Assembly: GCA_037189665.1 (NCBI GenBank)
Contig: JBBCIV010000136.1
Coordinates: 1-21,144 of the forward strand
Source: BPJO01 sp037189665
GTDB taxonomy: Bacteria; Planctomycetota; Phycisphaerae; Tepidisphaerales; Tepidisphaeraceae
DNA: 21,144 nt
Direction: 5' to 3'
The position numbers were made by a program, and so were the translations under genes. Positions 7,749-12,847 of this stretch are shown here, in pieces; within the stretch, counting starts at the first letter, position 1, and each line of letters starts with the position of its first letter. The notes beneath the pieces were generated by a model. The model worked only from the letters and a program-made list of their open reading frames with translations. It was not told where the DNA came from and made no database searches.

Positions 7749-8087
7749 ATGCAACTGATTGAAGCCGTCATCAAGCCTCAGAAGCTGGATGACGTGAAGA
7801 ACGCGCTGGGCGAGATCGGCATCCTCGGCGCGACCGCGTCGGAAGTGAAGGGCTTCGGCCGCCAGGCGGGCCACACGGAACGCTACCGTGGCGCGAAGAT
7901 GGACATCGGCTTCGTGCCGAAGGTTTCCCTTCGCGTCGTGGTGAAGGATTCCGAAGTCGAATCCGCGATCGACGCCATCGTCAAGGCCGCCCGCACGGGC
8001 GAAGTCGGCGACGGCAAGATCTTCGTCTCTCCGATCAGCAGCGTGGTCCGCATCCGCACGGGTGAAAAGGACGAAGCCGCGCTGTAA
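7749..8087 (+). CDS. glnB: Nitrogen regulatory protein P-II
   Basis: 112 aa, the normal PII length. It starts MQLIEAVIKPQKLDDVKNAL, has the signature VKGFGRQAGHTERYRG, and ends with GEVGDGKIFV and VVRIRTGEKDEAAL, so the ATP and 2-oxoglutarate binding segments look intact. PII proteins form trimers that sense ADP/ATP and 2-oxoglutarate and control nitrogen-assimilation targets. Tyr46 is present, but residue 51, the uridylylated Tyr in E. coli GlnB, is Met (YRGAKMDIGF); residue 49, the phosphoserine of cyanobacteria, is Ala. GGAGA 5 nt before the ATG fixes the start. Neither amtB nor glnA is adjacent, so GlnB and GlnK cannot be told apart. Confidence 0.95.
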   Translation: MQLIEAVIKPQKLDDVKNALGEIGILGATASEVKGFGRQAGHTERYRGAKMDIGFVPKVSLRVVVKDSEVESAIDAIVKAARTGEVGDGKIFVSPISSVVRIRTGEKDEAAL

Positions 8088-8123
8088 AAGCGCGACTCTC
8101 CGCTCTTTCTCAGCAATTAGCCG

Positions 8124-8155
8124 ACCGATCTTACGCCTGCAGGCGTAAGATCGGT
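8124..8155. terminator. Perfect 32-bp palindrome after glnB, likely terminator
   Basis: Each 16-nt half (first half ACCGATCTTACGCCTG) is the exact reverse complement of the other, with a PstI-like CTGCAG at the centre. As RNA it would make a hairpin with a tiny loop, followed by TTGTTG. It lies 36 bp after the glnB stop and before the next gene, so termination is the likeliest role. A dyad this perfect could also be a protein-binding site. Confidence 0.65.
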
Positions 8156-8194
8156 TGTTGCTGCGCGGACGGGGCGAATGGCTGAGGGAGGGTT

Positions 8195-8596
8195 GTGGTT
8201 CGCACGATCGAGATCATCGTCGCAGTCTTCGGTATTGCGATGGCGGCATTGATGATCTGGAAGTGGGTCTCGCGTCATCGGCGTAATCTGGACGACGTGT
8301 TGCGGCCGATAGTCGAGGGTGCGGGACTGAGGTTGGTTGGCAGTGCGCCCGCGCCCCCGTTCCGTTCCGGGCCGTTTCCCAGGTTCAGGGTTGCGTTCGG
8401 ACGGCCTGATACACAAATCCTCGGCATCTCCGGCGAGTATACGACCTATCGGGTCGTCCGCGTTCAGACGGCGGACGGCGCGGTGCACCAAGCGTGGGTT
8501 CGACTGCGCTATGAAGTGTTCCTACTGCACGAATCAGAATGGCGGCCGACGCTGGAATCGATTCATGCCAAGAGGGGCTCGGCGTCAATTCAGTAA
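8195..8596 (+). CDS. Small single-TM protein of unknown function
   Basis: 133 aa from a GTG start. Residues about 4-24 (IEIIVAVFGIAMAALMIWKW) form one TM helix, followed by a basic stretch (SRHRRN), so the remaining ~105 residues are probably cytoplasmic. The rest is mixed alpha/beta with strands such as YTTYRVVRVQTADG and VRLRYEVFLLHESEWRP. No family recognised. GGGAGG just upstream supports the GTG, although the spacing (about 3 nt) is short. Codon use is like that of its neighbours. It converges on the ATPase gene. Confidence 0.6.
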   Translation: MVRTIEIIVAVFGIAMAALMIWKWVSRHRRNLDDVLRPIVEGAGLRLVGSAPAPPFRSGPFPRFRVAFGRPDTQILGISGEYTTYRVVRVQTADGAVHQAWVRLRYEVFLLHESEWRPTLESIHAKRGSASIQ

Positions 8597-8685
8597 CGTC
8601 ACTCAATTGCGTATAGATCCGTAGCGCCTACACCGGCAATGCGATGTTTAGCAGGGGCTCGTAACGATTTGGAGCGATGCCGTTT

Positions 8686-9912
8686 TTACTCGTCCAGCAG
8701 CAGCACTTCCGTGGGGATAACGCGGAAGACTTCCTCGGTGCTGGTCAGTCCGCGGGCGACCTTGAGCAACGCCGAGTGGCGGAACTCGAGCATGCCGGCG
8801 GCGATGGCGTGGTCGCGGATTTCCTTGGCGGTGCGGCCGTCGGCGATCATGGAGCGGGTTTCGCGCGTCATGGTCATCAGTTCGTACACGCCCGTGCGGC
8901 CGGTGTAGCCGGTCATCTGGTTGCTCTCGGCGGGCTTGGGGGCGTAGAGCTTCTTGCCCTCGTTCGGGCCGAGGTACTTCTGCACTTCGGCGAACGTCTC
9001 AGGGGCGCCGGAGATGTCGAACTCGTTGCGGTTGTCCGGGTCGAGCGTGCGCACCAGCCGCTGGCTGACGATGCCGCGGAGCGCCACCGACAGGAAATGG
9101 TTCGGCACGTTATAGGCGCGCATCGACTGAATGCCCGCCGCCGCGGTGGGGGCGTGCAGGGTGGCCAGCACGAGGATGCCGGAGTTGGCGGCGTGGGTGG
9201 CGGTGCGGGCGGTTTCCTCGTCGCGGATTTCGCCGATCATGATGACGTCGGGGCTTTGACGCAGGATCGAGCGGAGCATCTCGGCGAAGTTCATGCCGAT
9301 GGCGGGGTTCACCTGCGATTGGCGCAGGCCGTCCACGGCGTACTCGACGGGATCTTCGATGGTGTTGATCTTCTTCTTGCCGTCGTTCAGGTGCATGAGC
9401 GCGGCGTAAAGCGTGCTGGTCTTGCCCGATCCGGTCGGCCCGGTGATGAGCACGAGCCCGCCGGGGCCGTTGATGAGCTGGCGGAACTCCTGGAGCTGCT
9501 GGGCTTCCATGCCCACCTTTTCCAGGTTGAGCAGCGCCTGGTTGCGGACGAGCAGGCGGATCGCCATGTCCTCGCCGTACATGGTGGGGATGGTGTTGAT
9601 GCGCAGGTCGACGGATTCGCCGTCGTCGGACTTGTAGATCCAGCGTCCGTCGGCGGGGCGTCGGCGGTCGTTGATGTCCATGCCCGCCATGTTGCGAACA
9701 TGTGTGAGGATGCGCCGGCCGGCGTCGCTCGACTCCACGCTGATCGGCAGGATGATGCCCAGGTGCCGGACCGTCGCCGCGACGTGCTGTTCGTTGCTCA
9801 TCAGGAACAGGTCGCTGGCGCCCAGATCGACGGCGTGGTCGATCAGCCGCTGGATCGCCTTTTCGGCGGGGAGCTTGCTGACATCAATCATGAGAGGACG
9901 TGCACTGCTCAT
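8686..9912 (-). CDS. GspE/PilB-type secretion or pilus ATPase, cysteine-free
   Basis: 408 aa. Walker A GPTGSGKT at 158-165, Asp box INTIEDPVEY at 182-191, Walker B VIMIGEIRDEE at 223-233, His box ATLHAPTA at 250-257, and the segment LRINTIPTMYGEDMAIRLL at 103-121 that supplies arginines in this family. These assign it to the type II secretion/type IV pilus ATPase superfamily, GspE/PilB branch. It is shorter than typical PilB (about 560 aa) and lacks the first N-terminal domain. The zinc-binding CxxC...CxxC region of GspE is replaced by LDPDNRNEFDI...KPAESNQMTGYTGR, and the protein has no Cys. The ATG overlaps the stop of the STAS gene (ATGA), so translation is coupled. No other pilus or secretion genes are in the window. 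It could power a pilus, secretion or a regulatory process. Confidence 0.88.
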   Translation of the reverse strand: MSSARPLMIDVSKLPAEKAIQRLIDHAVDLGASDLFLMSNEQHVAATVRHLGIILPISVESSDAGRRILTHVRNMAGMDINDRRRPADGRWIYKSDDGESVDLRINTIPTMYGEDMAIRLLVRNQALLNLEKVGMEAQQLQEFRQLINGPGGLVLITGPTGSGKTSTLYAALMHLNDGKKKINTIEDPVEYAVDGLRQSQVNPAIGMNFAEMLRSILRQSPDVIMIGEIRDEETARTATHAANSGILVLATLHAPTAAAGIQSMRAYNVPNHFLSVALRGIVSQRLVRTLDPDNRNEFDISGAPETFAEVQKYLGPNEGKKLYAPKPAESNQMTGYTGRTGVYELMTMTRETRSMIADGRTAKEIRDHAIAAGMLEFRHSALLKVARGLTSTEEVFRVIPTEVLLLDE

Positions 9913-10268
9913 TTGGTGCCTCCGATCGCCGCGCGGGCAGCCGCTTCACTTTCGCAAAGGGGAACGACCTTGCCGACCTTCAGCAGGTCGAGCACCTGCT
10001 TCACCGCCGGCTGGATGTGGTAGACCGCGAACCCGCCGCCTCCCTCGCGGAAGGATTTGGACGTCCCGATCAGCCAGCCGATCGCGCTGGAATCGATGTA
10101 TCCCACGCTGGCCATGTCGAGCAGGACGCGGAACGTCGTCCACGCCGGGCCGAGCAGGCCTTCGATGGGGTTCTTCCCGTCCGTCGCAAAGTCCGTGGCG
10201 GTGACGTTGCCGTCGACCACCAGTTTGACGAAACCATCTCGTTCGATGCCGCCCAGCGAAATCTTCAT
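9909..10268 (-). CDS. STAS-domain protein (anti-sigma-factor-antagonist-like)
   Basis: 119 aa, a single STAS domain. The pattern VKLVVDGNVTA, FRVLLDMASVGYIDSSAIGWLIG and GGGFAVYHIQPAVKQVLDLL follows SpoIIAA/RsbV-type proteins, with Ser60 and Ser61 in the DSS motif where those proteins are phosphorylated by an HPK-like kinase. Neither a kinase nor a phosphatase is nearby. The start at 10268 is where homology begins; the Shine-Dalgarno is weak. It overlaps the downstream ATPase by ATGA, which suggests the two proteins are made in fixed ratio and act together. Confidence 0.85.
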   Translation of the reverse strand: MKISLGGIERDGFVKLVVDGNVTATDFATDGKNPIEGLLGPAWTTFRVLLDMASVGYIDSSAIGWLIGTSKSFREGGGGFAVYHIQPAVKQVLDLLKVGKVVPLCESEAAARAAIGGTK

Positions 10269-10309
10269 ATGTGATCGTCCGCTTCGAGAGAGAGCCTTGG
10301 AGTTCCGCG

Positions 10310-10342
10310 ATCTTAGTGTACCGATGCCCGCCGCAAAGCCAA
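10310..10342 (-). promoter_or_regulatory. Candidate promoter of the STAS-ATPase operon
   Basis: On the minus strand TTGGCT (10342-10337), a 16-bp spacer and TACACT (10320-10315), with an overlapping TAAGAT at 10315-10310. The leader would be about 40 nt. Confidence 0.3.
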
Positions 10343-10437
10343 CCGCCTGCGCGCCGGAGTTGCAATAGATTCGTTGACTATTGTTTTGGTTCTGCTTGCC
10401 TGCCGTTCGGATTGGGGGCAAGCCGGGGCCGAAACGA

Positions 10438-10499
10438 CCGCGTGCCTCGCGGGCGTCCTCTTCGGATATCGGACCGGGAGGACGGGACGAGGCACGCGG
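10438..10499. terminator. Long imperfect hairpin between histone-like and STAS genes
   Basis: CCGCGTGCCTCG (10438-10449) pairs perfectly with 10488-10499. A second stem inside, CGTCCTC (10454-10460) with GAGGACG (10478-10484), is separated by a small internal loop. There is no T tract on either side, so it may be a Rho-independent-like stop, an RNA-stability structure or a protein site. Confidence 0.4.
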
Positions 10500-10508
10500 C
10501 GGGATGGT

Positions 10509-10535
10509 CGCTCGCCGGCGGAAAGCCGGGGAGCG
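10509..10535 (-). terminator. Hairpin right after the histone-like gene
   Basis: CGCTC...GAGCG flanks CCGGC-ggaaa-GCCGG with one G-G mismatch. It begins 9 nt after the stop at 10545, in the right place for a terminator, but lacks a U run. Confidence 0.4.
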
Positions 10536-10544
10536 GTCGGGCGG

Positions 10545-10814
10545 TTACTTCTTCTTTTTCTTGGTCGTCTTCTTTGCCGACTTCTCCGCAGCGCTCTTCT
10601 TACGGAGGTCGGCGGCGTGGGCGCGCTTGTAGGTCTGGATGTCCTTGAAGGTGCCGTCGGCCTTGCGGACCGCGTACAGCTTCTTGCCGGTCGAACTGCG
10701 GTGCGTCGTGCGCTTCGCCTTCTTCACGGCTTTCTTTGCCGTCTTCTTCGCAACCTTCTTCGGCGCCTTCTTGGCAGCCTTCTTCACGGACTTGGTCGTC
10801 TTCTTCTTCGCCAT
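10545..10814 (-). CDS. Lys/Ala-rich histone-H1-like DNA-binding protein
   Basis: 89 aa. The N-terminus is a run of KKA/KKT repeats like eukaryotic H1 tails and bacterial Hc1-type proteins (MAKKKTTKSVKKAAKKAPKK). A short ordered-looking core follows, GKKLYAVRKADGTFKDIQTY, then a second Lys-rich tail ending KKTTKKKKK. Expected role: nonspecific, electrostatic DNA binding and compaction. GGAG 7 nt before the ATG at 10814 fixes the start. The core resembles short conserved proteins seen in many bacteria; I cannot name the family with certainty. Confidence 0.8.
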   Translation of the reverse strand: MAKKKTTKSVKKAAKKAPKKVAKKTAKKAVKKAKRTTHRSSTGKKLYAVRKADGTFKDIQTYKRAHAADLRKKSAAEKSAKKTTKKKKK

Positions 10815-10966
10815 CGTGTCTCCTTCCTGAAAAACAGTTGATGGACTCTGACCCCGTGAATGTCGCCGTTGCAGGCGTGTTCCGCAAGGCGAAATGCGCG
10901 CCGCGATGACGAAAGTTGTTTCGGACGGTTGATCCGGCGAGGCTTCCGTGTTCATCTGTGCGACCT

Positions 10967-11797
10967 GTGGCAGAAGAAACGGAAAGCGACAAGACGACCC
11001 CTTCGATCGAGCCGATCGACACCGCCTTCGCGATTTCCTCGGTGCGGCGCAGCGCTGCGATCTCGATGGCGCTTCGCATCGCACTGCTGGCGGGCGTATC
11101 GGTGGGCTTCGTGATGGTCGGCCGGGGGATGGGCATGGTTGGCGGGTCGCTGATGGCGGCGGCGATCGCGGTATTGCTGCTGCTCTCCGGCCGAAGCGTG
11201 CGCACGCAGCAGAGCGTCGCGCGCGCCAGCAATCTCATCGGGGCAGGACAATTCGACGAAGCCGAGAAAACCCTCGCCGAAGGACTGCGATCGCTCCTCC
11301 TCTACCGCGCGCCGCGGCTTGGGATGCTTCAGAACCTCGCCGCGCTGCGCCACGCCCAACGCCGTTTCGGCGACGCCGCGATGATCGCGGCGGAACTGCT
11401 TCGGCAAGGCCGCAATTCCTCCGATCGGCCGCTCAAGCTCATGCTGGCCGAGTGCGCGCTGGAACTGAATGACCTGCAGACGGCGCATTCCGCTCTCTCG
11501 CAGATTCCGCCCGTCCTGCCCGTGCGCGAGATGCTGAAGCTGATGGAGCTTCAGGTTGAATATTGCGTGCGCATCGGCGCCTGGCCGGCGGCGCTGGATC
11601 AACTGCCGATGAAGGTCGAGCTTGCCGAACTTCTCCCCGCCGAGCCTGCCGCGCGCGTCCAGGGATTGCTGGCGCTGGCGGCCCATCGGGAAGGGCGGGC
11701 CGACTGGTCGTCCTGGCTCAAACGCCGGGCGGAACTGCTGACCGACATCCCCCGTCTGGTGCAAGCCCGTCCGATGCTCCGCGAATTATGGAGTTGA
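10967..11797 (+). CDS. Membrane-anchored helical-repeat (TPR-like) protein of unknown function
   Basis: 276 aa from a GTG at 10967. After about 37 polar residues come two hydrophobic helices (LRIALLAGVSVGFVMV and MVGGSLMAAAIAVLLLLSG), then TPR-like helices: ASNLIGAGQFDEAEKTLAEG, RFGDAAMIAAELL and ELNDLQTAHSALSQI. The layout matches the protein at 6588-7544, so the two may be distant paralogs. The start is uncertain: the frame is open from a TTG at 10916, and an internal ATG lies at 11066. I chose 10967 because it gives an N-terminus of the same length as the other protein. It probably heads the four-gene plus-strand run. Confidence 0.68.
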   Translation: MAEETESDKTTPSIEPIDTAFAISSVRRSAAISMALRIALLAGVSVGFVMVGRGMGMVGGSLMAAAIAVLLLLSGRSVRTQQSVARASNLIGAGQFDEAEKTLAEGLRSLLLYRAPRLGMLQNLAALRHAQRRFGDAAMIAAELLRQGRNSSDRPLKLMLAECALELNDLQTAHSALSQIPPVLPVREMLKLMELQVEYCVRIGAWPAALDQLPMKVELAELLPAEPAARVQGLLALAAHREGRADWSSWLKRRAELLTDIPRLVQARPMLRELWS

Positions 11798-11842
11798 CCG
11801 CCCGCCGCCCGGCGATAGCTTGGATTGCGGGAGAACTGTCAG

Positions 11843-12433
11843 ATGCGCCTCACACTTTATGCGTCGCTGGCGTCGCTCGTGCTGCTGAACCTGGTTCGAT
11901 CCTCGACCGCGGCCGAGCCGACGCTCGACGAGTTCCTCGCCAGTTCCGGCCGGATGAACGACGTCAAGCAGATCGGCCTGGTGCTGGCGAGCCAGACCGA
12001 TCCGAACGTTGCCGAGCGCAACGCACGCGAACTTCGCAAGAGCCACTGGGCCGCCAGCCCGCGCGCGGCCCTGAGCCCGCCGGATGCGGAAGTGGAACTG
12101 AAGCGATGGGATGCCGAGTGGGATCGCGTCAACCGTGTCATCGTTGACCGAAAGATCACCGGGTTAAGCCTCGCGGGCATCGATCTGGTTCTGTTGCGGC
12201 GGACGCAGGACTGGTACTACGCCGCCAACTCGCCTCGCGGGCCGGTGATGATCCGCGTCTCCGTTCAGTATTACGACGACGCGCCGATGACGATTCACGG
12301 CATTCGCGTGTGGACCGACTGGGATCAGATCAAGTACATTTCCGAGCGGATTCATCTCCCGGCCAGGGATACGGTTTTCTCGGTGGAATACGAGCGGCCG
12401 AAGTCGCCCTCGGAGTCGAACGCGAACCAGTAG
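11843..12433 (+). CDS. Secreted protein of unknown function
   Basis: 196 aa. Signal peptide MRLTLYASLASLVLLNLV, cleaved near RSSTAAEP. The mature part begins helical (LDEFLASSGRMNDVKQIGLV) and ends in a beta-rich half with aromatic residues (LVLLRRTQDWYYAANSPRGP and VQYYDDAPMTIHGIRVWTDW). No family recognised. GGGAG 9 nt before the ATG supports the start. It lies 45 bp after the TPR-like gene and 13 bp before the next gene, consistent with an operon. Confidence 0.68.
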   Translation: MRLTLYASLASLVLLNLVRSSTAAEPTLDEFLASSGRMNDVKQIGLVLASQTDPNVAERNARELRKSHWAASPRAALSPPDAEVELKRWDAEWDRVNRVIVDRKITGLSLAGIDLVLLRRTQDWYYAANSPRGPVMIRVSVQYYDDAPMTIHGIRVWTDWDQIKYISERIHLPARDTVFSVEYERPKSPSESNANQ

Positions 12434-12446
12434 CAGGCGCGGCGAT

Positions 12447-12773
12447 ATGGCCCGGACGACCATCATGAAACAGACGCTCACCATGCTCATCGGCGCCGTG
12501 CTTGCGGTAGGACTGATGCTGATGGCGATCTGGGTGTGGTTCGACGCGGCGGATCTGGCGTTGTCGTCGGAACGCCCGGACATCCTGCGGTGGGCCGCGC
12601 GATCGCTGGCGATCGCGGCGGGGGCGGGGGCGCAGATCATCGTGCTGACGCTGGTGGTCGGCCGCATGTTCGCCCACCGATCCGCCCACGACGGCCTCCG
12701 GCTGACCGCCGCGCTGGTCTGCTGTATCGCCGCCGTTACCGCCGCGGCGCTGGGGCTGGCGGCGCAGGGGTAG
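12447..12773 (+). CDS. Small three-TM membrane protein of unknown function
   Basis: 108 aa with TM helices at about 9-31 (LTMLIGAVLAVGLMLMAIWV), 52-72 and 84-106. There is a short polar loop (DAADLALSSERPDILRW) between the first two and a His/Arg loop (FAHRSAHDG) between the last two. No family recognised. The start could also be the Met at residue 7. It begins 13 bp after the previous stop, so it is likely co-transcribed. Confidence 0.6.
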   Translation: MARTTIMKQTLTMLIGAVLAVGLMLMAIWVWFDAADLALSSERPDILRWAARSLAIAAGAGAQIIVLTLVVGRMFAHRSAHDGLRLTAALVCCIAAVTAAALGLAAQG

Positions 12774-12834
12774 GACTTCACATTTCAATTCGACTAAGCG
12801 GCCCGGCGCGCTCCCGCAATCCGCGACAAGCGGG

Positions 12835-12847
12835 TAGACTTCGCCGC
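12835..12847 (+). promoter_or_regulatory. -10-like hexamer directly before an ATG, possible leaderless promoter
   Basis: TAGACT (12835-12840) lies 7 nt before the ATG at 12848, and there is no Shine-Dalgarno in front of that ATG. Transcription would begin at or next to the start codon. No clear -35 was found. Confidence 0.35.

Noticed and set aside
8677..10023. 448-codon plus-strand open frame opposite the ATPase gene
   Set aside because: Gly/Val/His/Arg-rich low-complexity translation opposite a gene with intact Walker and Asp/His boxes.
10545..10814. Low-complexity artefact in the Lys-rich gene
   Set aside because: The codon-phased repeat is interrupted by a conserved-looking core and preceded by a good Shine-Dalgarno, so I keep it as a gene.
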